A stretch of DNA of 64,000 bases from Cohnella lupini (GTDB taxonomy: Bacteria; Bacillota; Bacilli; Paenibacillales; Paenibacillaceae): assembly GCF_003386205.1 (NCBI RefSeq), contig NZ_QRDY01000018.1:1-64000 (forward strand), in the 5' to 3' direction. This document shows, piece after piece, positions 56,595-64,000 of this stretch. Position 1 is the stretch's first letter, and each line of letters starts with the position of its first letter. A model generated the notes under the pieces. The model did not search any database, was not told the DNA's origin, and worked only from the letters and a program-made list of their open reading frames with translations. The position numbers were made by a program, and so were the translations under genes.

Positions 56595-57739
56595 AGCTGA
56601 CGGTACGCATGAAAATATTTGCCTGTATGGGTCTTCTCGTGCTCATCGTTAGTTTCACTTTCTCCCTTACGACGCAAGTTTACACAAGCGGCTTGATCGA
56701 TCAATTTCAAAGGGTACAAAACGATGCCGACTATTTGAGCGCCTCCCCCGATGAGCGAATCGAAATGTTCCAATCTTATATCCTTGAACATACGCGGCTG
56801 AACGCGCTGCTCAAAGTCACGAACGGCATGCGCTTGTTCTTTTTTGTTGCGATCGGGTTGTTTTTCAGTTTTTGGATATCGGGGGTGCTTACCCTTCCGC
56901 TCAAAAAGCTTATTGCCGCCATAGAGCGCGTGACGCAGGGCGACCTGAACGTCAAAGTGCCTGTAGACTCGAAAGATGAGTATGGAAAAGTCGCCAAAAC
57001 GTTCAATGATATGACATTTCGCCTGCGTGAAGCCGAGGATGCCCGCAGACGTTTGGTAGCTGATGTCGCTCACGAGCTTCGAACACCGCTGTCTATCATG
57101 CAGCTAAAATTAGAAAACGCTCAACAGACCGGTCAATCCGTCCCTCCTGAAATGCTGCTTAGACTCCATGATGAAGTGATTCGCTTAGGCCTGCTTGTGG
57201 AAGATCTTCATGTATTGTCGCTGGCTGAGGCGGGTCGGTTGACATTGGATTGCAAACCGCTCGATCTGTCCGCAAGACTCGAACAAATCGTTGATGACGT
57301 GAAAATGGAGGCTGACGATAACGGATTGGAAATAAGCTTCTATTCGAACACGAGGCCAATAACGGTGATGGCCGACGCGAGACGGATCACGCAGGTGTTC
57401 ATTAATATATTGACTAATGCAATCCGCTACACGCCGGAAGGCGGAAAGATTTCGGTTGTCATTGAAGACAAGGTCCTGGATCTGAATGCAGTCTATACAT
57501 GTGTCTCCATGATAGACACCGGCATCGGTATTCCAGCCGATGAGCTGACCCATCTATTCGATCGTTTTTATCGCGTGGAAAAGGCCCGTTCGCGGCATAC
57601 TGGGGGAACAGGGCTCGGATTATCGATCGCTCATCATTTGGTCAGGGCCCACGGCGGTTTCATCCGCGTCGAGAGCGAGCCTGATCAAGGTACGACATTT
57701 ACCGTTTATTTGCCTTCGGGTAAATATAATAATAATTAA
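56591..57739 (+). CDS. Membrane sensor histidine kinase with HAMP domain
   Basis: The 382-residue kinase has helices at about 10-30 and 77-100, only a short external loop, a HAMP linker (LPLKKLIAAIERVTQGDLNVKV), H161 in VADVAHELRTPLS, and an ATPase domain (NILTNAIRYTPEGG, DTGIGIP, GGTGLGLSIAHHL). The tiny external loop suggests that it senses membrane state or partner proteins, as with kinases that guard against envelope stress. Confidence 0.93.
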   Translation: MKLTVRMKIFACMGLLVLIVSFTFSLTTQVYTSGLIDQFQRVQNDADYLSASPDERIEMFQSYILEHTRLNALLKVTNGMRLFFFVAIGLFFSFWISGVLTLPLKKLIAAIERVTQGDLNVKVPVDSKDEYGKVAKTFNDMTFRLREAEDARRRLVADVAHELRTPLSIMQLKLENAQQTGQSVPPEMLLRLHDEVIRLGLLVEDLHVLSLAEAGRLTLDCKPLDLSARLEQIVDDVKMEADDNGLEISFYSNTRPITVMADARRITQVFINILTNAIRYTPEGGKISVVIEDKVLDLNAVYTCVSMIDTGIGIPADELTHLFDRFYRVEKARSRHTGGTGLGLSIAHHLVRAHGGFIRVESEPDQGTTFTVYLPSGKYNNN

Positions 57740-57960
57740 TAATTCCTTGCTTGAATTGATCGAATTCACTCCAGCCGAAGTTCATTACCAAGGCTACGCT
57801 AAACATGGCTTCTTCGATGTTTTTTCTCTCGAATATTGTTCTTGTCTTTCGACAATCGGCTCCCCAAACGAAACCGACTACTTCGTGTCGATTGCTTGGG
57901 GAGTTATTTGTATGGTGGCGGCTTAAGGGGAGTATCCAATTCCGAATTGAATGGCTCACG
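57740..57960 (-). other. Possible transposase C-terminal remnant and inverted repeat
   Basis: A minus-strand frame reads RKNIEEAMFSVALVMNFGW, which recalls the C-terminal end of some transposases, but nothing else of the element is visible. Within it CTCCCCAA (57860) and TTGGGGAG (57896-57903) form an inverted repeat with a T-rich flank, which could also end transcription of the kinase gene. The rest of 57740-58087 shows no gene. Confidence 0.25.
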
Positions 57961-58088
57961 AAGAAAACTCGATGATGACGTTCTTAGCGGTAAAATTGAA
58001 TTGCGTGCTCAGTCCACTCCGCTCCCTTCCGCGTGATCGAACCCCCATGTCCTCCTTCGGACTGGGTCGACTCCCCTATTTTCTCCAC

Positions 58089-58121
58089 AAAAAAACACTG
58101 ACCTCATGCGGTCAGTGTTCT
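58089..58121 (-). terminator. Rho-independent terminator of ssrA
   Basis: GAACACTGACC pairs with GGTCAGTGTT around GCATGA on the minus strand and is followed by seven T residues, 2 bp after the tmRNA CCA end. Confidence 0.93.
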
Positions 58122-58123
58122 TA

Positions 58124-58486
58124 TGGTGGAGGCGAGGGGAGTCGAACCCCTGTCCGAAGACAACGCCACATGTGCTTCTACGGGTGTAGTGACAGATTTG
58201 ATGTCACCCTAGAGACTCCCTGTCACAGGATTCCCTTCAGGTCAGCCTGATTATCTTCCTCTAGTCAGCCCCAGGCGGAGACTAGCTAGCGTATCCCACT
58301 AAAGTTGGCCCCTATCCCGCCACATGGGCGATGGAGAGTAGAAGCTTAACAGTCAGTTTCTTAGGCTGCTGCTAAAGTTGGTTGTTGTTTGCCATTTAAT
58401 AGGCTTTCCGCGTTGTTGAAGCAGACGCAGCCCTACTACCCGCTACCCACGCTCGTTCTATCCCCGTCGAATCCATAAACGCCCCC
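58124..58486 (-). ncRNA. ssrA: Transfer-messenger RNA (tmRNA)
   Basis: The 363-nt RNA rescues stalled ribosomes with SmpB. The 5' end GGGGGCG pairs with CGCCTCC before the ACCA 3' end, a seven-pair acceptor stem. The TTCGACTCCCC T-arm and the 5' GGATTCGACGGGGAT segment are typical. The tag frame at 58361-58393 reads GKQQPTLAAA followed by TAA, so the full tag is A-GKQQPTLAAA with the usual protease-recognised AA end. It is followed by its own terminator and lies downstream of smpB on the same strand. Confidence 0.97.
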
Positions 58487-58578
58487 GAGAAACTGGTCGC
58501 CACCGCATTCGCGGTTGGACATCCAGGCACTCTCCGAAAAAGAGAAGAGAGTGAAGATCAAGCATCGTTACTTCATAT

Positions 58579-58587
58579 ATTATAACA
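58579..58587 (-). promoter_or_regulatory. Extended -10 promoter for ssrA
   Basis: TGTTATAAT on the minus strand is a perfect TGnTATAAT extended -10 element, with no good -35. It would give a precursor with a leader of about 85 nt before the mature tmRNA 5' end. Confidence 0.5.
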
Positions 58588-58673
58588 CGTGCGGCTTACA
58601 GATACTAAAGTTGTTGATGGCAAAGATGGCACTTCATTCCCATGCCCTAAGACTCCGCTTATGCATCAAATCA

Positions 58674-59156
58674 TTATCTGCTGACTTTCTGCTTTTCGCG
58701 AAGAATCCGCTGAATATCGCGCTGCGAATCCCGCTTGGCATCCGATTCACGCTTGTCGTACTGCTTCTTCCCTTTACCTAAACCGATCAAGCATTTGGCG
58801 AAGCCGTTCTTGATGTAAACTCGGAGAGGAACCAACGTGTATCCGTCCCGCTTTACCGAACCAAGCATCTTAGTAATCTGAGCTTTATGCAGCAAAAGCT
58901 TGCGGGCCCGAGTCGGATCATCCGGATTACTGCGATTACCTTGCGCAAAAGGACTGATGTGCATGTTGTGCAGGAACATCTCGCCATTACGTATCGTTGC
59001 GAAAGCATCGCCTAATGTCGCGCGGCCCGTTCGTAGAGACTTGATCTCCGTACCCGTTAGCACCATTCCTGCTTCGATGGCTTCCTCGATGAAGTAATCA
59101 TGGGACGCCTTCTTATTCTGAGCCAACGGCTTGTCGAACTGATCTTTCTTGCCCAT
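58674..59156 (-). CDS. smpB: SsrA-binding protein SmpB
   Basis: The 160-residue RNA-binding protein delivers tmRNA to stalled ribosomes. It has the family segments [33 protein letters not shown] and [15 protein letters not shown] and [30 protein letters not shown], and a basic tail that mimics the anticodon arm. AGGTGAAGGAAA precedes the ATG. It is directly upstream of ssrA, the expected arrangement in Firmicutes. Confidence 0.98.
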   Translation of the reverse strand: MGKKDQFDKPLAQNKKASHDYFIEEAIEAGMVLTGTEIKSLRTGRATLGDAFATIRNGEMFLHNMHISPFAQGNRSNPDDPTRARKLLLHKAQITKMLGSVKRDGYTLVPLRVYIKNGFAKCLIGLGKGKKQYDKRESDAKRDSQRDIQRILREKQKVSR

Positions 59157-59267
59157 TTTCCTTCACCTCTCCGCTATCCGTGCCGTTCATTGTACCGGCA
59201 TGACAACGCTTGCCGGACATTCATTATAGCATGCGCCGACCCGCGCCATCAACCGAACGAAATCCAA

Positions 59268-59511
59268 CCGGAATAAACGAACAAACTTCGTTAACTCCAC
59301 CAGCCTAGCGCCATTCCCGCCGAATTAACAAACTAACTTCGCTAACTCCACCAGCCTAGCGCCATTCCCGCCGAATTAACAAACTATCTTCACTAACTCC
59401 ACCAGCCTAGCGCCATTCCCGCCGAATTAACAAACTAGCTTCGCTAACTCCGCCCGCCCAGCGCCATTCCCGCCGAATTAACGAACCATCTTTGCTTACT
59501 CCGTCTCCACC
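59268..59511 (+). repeat. Array 3: about 4.8 tandem 51-bp units, non-coding
   Basis: Units start at 59268 (diverged), 59319, 59370, 59421 and 59472, exactly 51 bp apart. The unit contains CGCTA and TAGCG arms separated by 12 bp and the conserved GAATTAAC. Stop codons occur on both strands, so this array cannot encode a repeat protein. The units share no obvious sequence with arrays 1 and 2. The array fills the gap between smpB and pyrB. Confidence 0.95.
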
Positions 59512-59516
59512 CCAAC

Positions 59517-60452
59517 CTACTTGCCCTGAGACTCCGTAATGCACTTGTCTATCAGCGCCATCCGAATGTACAAGCCGTTCACGGCTTGGCGGAAGTACGC
59601 CGCGCGAGGGTCGGAATCGACCTCCTCCGTAATCTCGCCCAGGCGCGGAAGCGGATGAAGCACGACCGAGTCCTTGCGCATCCGGTCCATGAGCTCGGCG
59701 TCGACGATGAATTGTCCGGCAGCCTTCTCGTACTCGTCGAGAGACGGGAACCGCTCCTTCTGAATCCGCGTCTGGTACAGTACGTCTATCGAGCCCGCGA
59801 CGGAGTCGAGGTCGTTCGACTCGGCGTAACGAATGCCCTTCTCGTCCATGTACTGCTTAACATTCTCCGGAATCCGCACGTTATCCGGCGAAATATAATG
59901 AACCACGACATCCTGGTAGTTGGCCAAAATATAACTGAGAGAGTGAACCGTCCGTCCATACGCGAGATCCCCGACCATAGCGATATGCAATCCGTCGATT
60001 CTGCCAAGCTCCTTGCGAATCGTGTAAGCATCCAGCAGCGCCTGCGTCGGATGCTCTCCCGCTCCGTCTCCCGCGTTGATGACCGGAATGCTCGACACCT
60101 TCGCTGCGCGTTTCGCCGCCCCGATATCGGTATGCCGCATCACGATGACGTCGCTGTAGCCGCTAATGATCCGAATCGTGTCCTCGAGCGTCTCGCCCTT
60201 GATCGCCGACGAGAATTGCGCCGCATTCTCGGTCCCGATAACGCCGCCGCCCAACCGGTGCATCGCCGATTCGAACGACAGCCTCGTCCGCGTGCTGGCT
60301 TCGAAGAACAGCGAAGTCATGATCCTGCCCTCGTGCCGTCTGTCCCCGCCCCGCTTGACGACGCCTTCCATCGCCTTAGCCGCATCGAATAATTCCTCTA
60401 GCTGTTCCCTCTCGAATTGCTTCGCCCCAAGCACGTGATAGTTCTGTTTCAT
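59517..60452 (-). CDS. pyrB: Aspartate carbamoyltransferase catalytic subunit
   Basis: The enzyme of about 311 residues joins carbamoyl phosphate and aspartate in the first committed step of pyrimidine synthesis. It has the carbamoyl-phosphate motif FFEASTRTRLSFE, HPTQALLD, and the C-terminal HPLPRLGEI segment. ATG 60452 after GGGGAGG is preferred to the longer frame from 60482. It has its own promoter and no other pyr gene adjoins it. No PyrR-type attenuator is visible in the short leader. Confidence 0.97.
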   Translation of the reverse strand: MKQNYHVLGAKQFEREQLEELFDAAKAMEGVVKRGGDRRHEGRIMTSLFFEASTRTRLSFESAMHRLGGGVIGTENAAQFSSAIKGETLEDTIRIISGYSDVIVMRHTDIGAAKRAAKVSSIPVINAGDGAGEHPTQALLDAYTIRKELGRIDGLHIAMVGDLAYGRTVHSLSYILANYQDVVVHYISPDNVRIPENVKQYMDEKGIRYAESNDLDSVAGSIDVLYQTRIQKERFPSLDEYEKAAGQFIVDAELMDRMRKDSVVLHPLPRLGEITEEVDSDPRAAYFRQAVNGLYIRMALIDKCITESQGK

Positions 60453-60492
60453 CCTGTCAGCCTCCCCGACGTCTCCGTACACACTAAGTACT

Positions 60493-60521
60493 ATCCTATA
60501 AGATACGGCGAATTTTGTAAA
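60493..60521 (-). promoter_or_regulatory. SigA-type promoter of pyrB
   Basis: On the minus strand TTTACA (60516-60521) and TAGGAT (60493-60498) are separated by exactly 17 bp. The leader would be about 35 nt, too short for an attenuator. Confidence 0.55.
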
Positions 60522-60559
60522 ATGGAATTCGAGCTTTTTTCGACGATATCCGCACGCGG

Positions 60560-60598
60560 AAAAAGAACCCTCCGGTCAATGGCTCCGGAAGGTTCCTT
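60560..60598 (-). terminator. Rho-independent terminator of rnr
   Basis: GGAACCTTCCGG pairs with CCGGAGGGTTC around a 9-nt loop on the minus strand and is followed by five T residues. Confidence 0.85.
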
Positions 60599-60601
60599 AT
60601 G

Positions 60602-63600
60602 TTATTCTTTCGGTTTTCTCTGCCTTCTTGCCTTCTCGCCGCTCGGCTTAGGAACGGAGGCTTCCGCCTTCGTGAACGGCTTCGGCGCCCGATTCTGACG
60701 TCCGCCGTTATTCCCGCCTCCGCCTTTGCGAGGCTTGGAGGACATGCCACCATCCGTGCCGTCATCGGCGTTCTTAGGGTAGTTGCCGGAGCGAGGAAGT
60801 CCCCACATATCCAGCTTGCCGCGCCTAGCCGGGAAAGAAGTCTCCGAAACGCCGGAGCTTCTCGAGCCTTGGCTGGACGAGCCATTCCCCCTGCTTCTCG
60901 ATTCGGAATGGCCGCTGCCGTTTCCGTTCCCCGAGCCGTTGCTTCTCGATTCGGATGGGCCTGCGCCGTTACCATTCCCATTACCCGAGCCGTTGCTTCT
61001 CGATTCGGAAGCGACGTTGCCACTTCCATTTCCGTTGACCGGAACGGAACGCTCCCGATCGCCGCCTTTGCGTTTCGAACGTTCGCCCACGTTGGCAGCT
61101 GGCGCATGAACCAGCGGTGCCTGAATGCCTACCGACTCCACCGGCGCTTGAACCTCTAACGCTGCGCCTTTGTTCTTCGGCTTCCGCTTGCGCTTACTGC
61201 TTCCGACCGCGACGCTTGCGTCCGTCCCTGCATTCGCCGCAGCACCGCCGCCATTAGCCCCCGGCCTGTTATCGGAGGAAGCCCGTCCGCCGCGATCCTG
61301 CTGGCCGCCGCCAGGGCCTCCGCGTCCGCCGCCGCCTCTTCCGCCCCGTTCGCCGCGACCATTGCCGCCGATGCCGACGAACTTGCCGGCCGCGTTCTGC
61401 TTCTTGCGCTTCCGGTCGAAGCCGCCCGGTCCGCGCGCATCCACGAAGTTAACGCGGTTGCCGCTGCGAGACTTCATATCCACCATCTCGAAATCGATCG
61501 TGTGGTCGCTCATGTTCACGCGGCCGACGCGAATCTTCACCTCGTCGCCGATCCGGTAAATCTTCGAAGTGCGCTCGCCGATCAAGGCCATATGCAGCTC
61601 ATGGAAGTGATAGTAGTCGTCGGTCATATCGCTAAGACGAATGAGGCCTTCCACCGTGTTCTCCAGCTCGATGAACATTCCGAAGCTCGTCACGCCGCTA
61701 ATCATGCCCGTGAATTCCTCGCCGATCTTGTCCAGCATGAACTCGGCTTTCTTCAGCTTCTCGGTATCCCGCTCCGCGTCGACCGCCACTCGCTCTCGTT
61801 CCGAAGATTGCGTTGCGATGTCAGGCATGCGCGCGTTAAGCGCGTCGAATCTATTTTCCGGTAAAGTACCGCCGTTTTCCAGCACCTCGCGCATAACCCG
61901 ATGGATAGCGAGATCCGGGTAACGACGAATCGGAGAAGTGAAGTGGGAGTAATACTCCGCGGCCAATCCGAAATGCCCCAAGCTCTCGGCATCGTACTTC
62001 GCCTGCTTCATCGACCGGAGCATCATCGTGCTCAAGACCGTCTCTTCCTTCGTACCTTGGATCTCTTCCAATAAAGTCTGCAACGCGCGCGGGTGAACGG
62101 TGTTTCCTTTGCCCCGTACCGCATAGCCGAAGTTGCTGGCGAACTGCATGAACGTCATCAGCTTCTCGTTGGTCGGCTCTTCATGGATCCGGTAGATGAA
62201 AGGAACCTTCAACCAGTGGAAATGCTCCGCCACCGTCTCGTTCGCCACGAGCATGAATTCCTCGATAATTTGTTCGGCGATCGAACGCTCCCGCTTCACG
62301 ATCTCGACCGGTTTGCCTTGCTCGTCCACGATAACCTTCGATTCCTGGAATTCGAAATCGATCGCCCCGCGGCGCATCCTCATCGAACGCAAGCCCATAG
62401 CCAATTCGCGCATCGTCTTGAAGGTGTCTACCAATCCGGAATACCGCTCGGTCACTTCCGGATCTTCTTCGTTCAATATTTTACGAACGTTCGTGTACGT
62501 CATTCTCTCCGTCGTCCGAATGACGCTCGTGAAAATATCGTGGCGAACCTGCTTCATCGTATCCGGCTCGAATTCCATCTCGCACGACATCGTAAGCCGA
62601 TCGACCTGCGGATTCAAGGAACAGATCCCGTTGGACAACCGATGCGGAAGCATCGGAATGACGCGATCGACCAAGTAAACGCTGCAACCCCTGTTATACG
62701 CCTCTTCGTCCAGCTTCGATTTCTCGCGCACGTAATAGCTTACGTCGGCGATATGTACGCCTAACACGAAGTTGCCGTTCGGCAATCGTTCTACGTTGAC
62801 GGCGTCATCCAGATCCTTGGCATCTTCTCCGTCGATCGTTACGATGACTTTGTCGCGCAAATCCCGACGTCCCTGCTGAACGATCTCGTCCTCCGTGATC
62901 GTATCGGGAGCGTCTTCGGCTTCCTCGATGACGTCTCCTGGGAAACTCTCCGGCAAGCCATGCTTGCGGATGATACTCAGAATATCGACGCCCGGATCGT
63001 CCTTATGTCCGAGAATCTCGATAATCTCGCCTTCCGCGGCGGCGCGGCCTTCCGGGTAAGTCAAGATATTCACGACGACCTTCTGTCCGGTCACCGCGCC
63101 CTTGAAGCCTTCTCCCCGAATGAAAATATCCTTGTTGATCCGCTTATCGTCCGGCACCACGAATCCGTAGCTCTCATGATTATGGAACAAGCCGACTACC
63201 TGCGTGATCGACCGCTTAACGATGCGAACGATCTCGCCTTCCAGCTTGCCGTTCTCGTTCTTGGCGGAGACGCGAGCGAGTACGATATCCCCGTTCATCG
63301 TACCTTTCATGTCGTTGGCATGAATGTACAGATCCGGGTGCTCCTTGTCGTCGGGAATCAAGAAGGCGAATCCCTTCGGATGGGACTGTATGCGTCCGCG
63401 CAACAAATTCATCCGTTCCGGGACGCCATAGCGCTCCGTACGGGTGAGCAGAATTTTACCGTCCTGCTCCATTTCGGTCAGCAATCGCAGGAATGCCTTG
63501 AATTCGGCGGCATCCTCTATGCCGAAATGCTTCTCTAATTCTTTGTAAGTCATAGGTTTATAAGCGGTTTCCCGCATGAAATCGAGCAACTCCTGCTCTG

Positions 63601-63613
63601 TGCACATCGGCAT
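60602..63613 (-). CDS. rnr: Ribonuclease R with a long low-complexity C-terminal tail
   Basis: This 3'-to-5' exoribonuclease of about 1003 residues degrades structured RNA, including messages tagged by tmRNA. It has an N-terminal winged helix, two cold-shock-type OB folds (about 65-220), the RNB catalytic domain (about 245-580, with the metal-binding cluster DGEDAKDLDDAV), and an S1 domain (about 630-715). A tail of about 270 residues follows. It is first Arg/Gly-rich (GERGGRGGGGRGG), then Asn/Gly/Ser-rich repeats with SESRSNGSGNGNG, then basic. The usual family length is 720-820. ATG 63613 follows GAGGTG and replaces the longer frame from 63646. Confidence 0.96.
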   Translation of the reverse strand: MPMCTEQELLDFMRETAYKPMTYKELEKHFGIEDAAEFKAFLRLLTEMEQDGKILLTRTERYGVPERMNLLRGRIQSHPKGFAFLIPDDKEHPDLYIHANDMKGTMNGDIVLARVSAKNENGKLEGEIVRIVKRSITQVVGLFHNHESYGFVVPDDKRINKDIFIRGEGFKGAVTGQKVVVNILTYPEGRAAAEGEIIEILGHKDDPGVDILSIIRKHGLPESFPGDVIEEAEDAPDTITEDEIVQQGRRDLRDKVIVTIDGEDAKDLDDAVNVERLPNGNFVLGVHIADVSYYVREKSKLDEEAYNRGCSVYLVDRVIPMLPHRLSNGICSLNPQVDRLTMSCEMEFEPDTMKQVRHDIFTSVIRTTERMTYTNVRKILNEEDPEVTERYSGLVDTFKTMRELAMGLRSMRMRRGAIDFEFQESKVIVDEQGKPVEIVKRERSIAEQIIEEFMLVANETVAEHFHWLKVPFIYRIHEEPTNEKLMTFMQFASNFGYAVRGKGNTVHPRALQTLLEEIQGTKEETVLSTMMLRSMKQAKYDAESLGHFGLAAEYYSHFTSPIRRYPDLAIHRVMREVLENGGTLPENRFDALNARMPDIATQSSERERVAVDAERDTEKLKKAEFMLDKIGEEFTGMISGVTSFGMFIELENTVEGLIRLSDMTDDYYHFHELHMALIGERTSKIYRIGDEVKIRVGRVNMSDHTIDFEMVDMKSRSGNRVNFVDARGPGGFDRKRKKQNAAGKFVGIGGNGRGERGGRGGGGRGGPGGGQQDRGGRASSDNRPGANGGGAAANAGTDASVAVGSSKRKRKPKNKGAALEVQAPVESVGIQAPLVHAPAANVGERSKRKGGDRERSVPVNGNGSGNVASESRSNGSGNGNGNGAGPSESRSNGSGNGNGSGHSESRSRGNGSSSQGSRSSGVSETSFPARRGKLDMWGLPRSGNYPKNADDGTDGGMSSKPRKGGGGNNGGRQNRAPKPFTKAEASVPKPSGEKARRQRKPKE

Positions 63614-63697
63614 CCGTATCACCTCGTCCAAGTATAGTATACACATTTTGCGTCCTCGGCAACCGGATGAACCTTCTCACCTCATGCGCAATCGCAC

Positions 63698-63729
63698 AAA
63701 AAAAGGCAGGGAAGCTCGCGCTCCCTGCC
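63698..63729 (-). terminator. Rho-independent terminator of secG
   Basis: AGGCAGGGAGCGCGAGC pairs with TTCCCTGCC and is followed by seven T residues on the minus strand. Confidence 0.92.
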
Positions 63730-63742
63730 TGATCTCTGTTGG

Positions 63743-63979
63743 TTAGTTTTTCACGAAATAAGCGACCACCAAAGAAAGGATAAAGAAACCTACAGCTAAT
63801 CCGATCGTTAGACGCTGCAAGAACAAATCGATACCGCGCGCCTTCTGTTTACCGAACAAATGCTCGGCGCCGCCGGAGATCGCGCCCGACAAGCCCGCGC
63901 TCTTACCGCGCTGCAGAAGAACTACCGCTATCAACCCTAACGAGAAAATAACCAGAATTATTTTAAGAACGACGTCCAT
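63743..63979 (-). CDS. secG: Protein translocase subunit SecG
   Basis: The 78-residue membrane protein has two helices (about 3-22 and 54-75) joined by the conserved loop [29 protein letters not shown]. It helps protein export through SecYE. AGGGGGTG precedes the ATG. It lies upstream of rnr on the same strand but is separated from it by its own terminator, so the two are separate transcription units at least in part. Confidence 0.97.
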   Translation of the reverse strand: MDVVLKIILVIFSLGLIAVVLLQRGKSAGLSGAISGGAEHLFGKQKARGIDLFLQRLTIGLAVGFFILSLVVAYFVKN

Positions 63980-64000
63980 CCCTTACACCCCCTAATTACC

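Noticed and set aside
58020-58080. Duplicate of the ssrA 3' end, suggesting an attachment site
   Set aside because: The matching stretch (GGGGAGTCGACCC.GTCCGAAG) is in the opposite orientation and imperfect, and no integrase is nearby; it may be chance.
59586-60392. 268-codon frame opposite pyrB
   Set aside because: It is antisense to a clearly conserved enzyme gene and has no recognisable motif.
60453-60492. PyrR attenuator upstream of pyrB
   Set aside because: The leader between the likely promoter and the ATG is about 35 nt, with no terminator/antiterminator pair.
60599-61559. Long frames opposite the 3' end of rnr
   Set aside because: They are shadows of the GC-rich low-complexity tail; Pro/Leu/Arg-rich composition and no ribosome sites.

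Overview
The window looks like chromosomal DNA of a Gram-positive, endospore-lineage bacterium of the Paenibacillaceae (Paenibacillus or Cohnella type). The evidence is the SLH-anchored surface enzymes, the many lipoprotein-dependent carbohydrate ABC importers, the YesM/YesN-type two-component pairs, cre-like sites, and the secG - rnr - smpB - ssrA block at the right end. The genus is inferred from gene content, not from a marker search.

Layout. 1-153: a terminator and a possible group II intron fragment at the window edge. 154-2129: an M28 aminopeptidase gene broken by a frameshift and an in-frame stop. 2464-7485: a very large SLH-anchored CE4 deacetylase / GH10 xylanase. 7571-8800: an M29 aminopeptidase. 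9053-12493: two paralogous orphan sugar-binding lipoproteins with a 51-bp tandem array between them. 12558-17622 (minus): an ABC sugar importer operon carrying a PLP lyase-like enzyme and a GntR/FCD regulator. 18021-18575: a second 51-bp array abutting a decayed AraC gene. 19080-23058: serine hydrolase, aldo/keto reductase, SDR and SEC-C proteins. 23677-32119: clan GH-A hydrolase, sensor kinase, AraC-type response regulator and an LplABC-like importer in one direction. 32185-33828: a membrane GGDEF-like/histidine kinase hybrid. 34061-42841: a second importer with a glycoside hydrolase, divergent from a second YesM/YesN pair. 42901-52477: two divergent gene sets built around an SLH-anchored purple-acid-phosphatase-like protein, a HupE/UreJ membrane protein and a catalytically dead phosphoesterase. 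52672-57739: an MmpL exporter, small membrane proteins and an OmpR/HK pair. 58124-63979 (minus strand): tmRNA, smpB, a third 51-bp array, pyrB, rnr with an unusually long tail, and secG.

How it works together. Much of the window serves plant polysaccharide use. Surface enzymes cut and deacetylate xylan. Sensor kinases detect oligosaccharides outside the cell and AraC-type regulators switch on importers, and cre-like sites suggest catabolite control. In each complete importer operon a strong RNA hairpin lies between the binding-protein gene and the first permease gene.

The most unusual signal is non-genic. Three tandem arrays with unrelated sequences (10510, 18021 and 59268) share the same 51-bp period, and two of them clearly carry a short dyad per unit. 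The next most interesting is the uncharacterised phosphoesterase / HupE / dead-phosphoesterase surface locus at 42901-52477.
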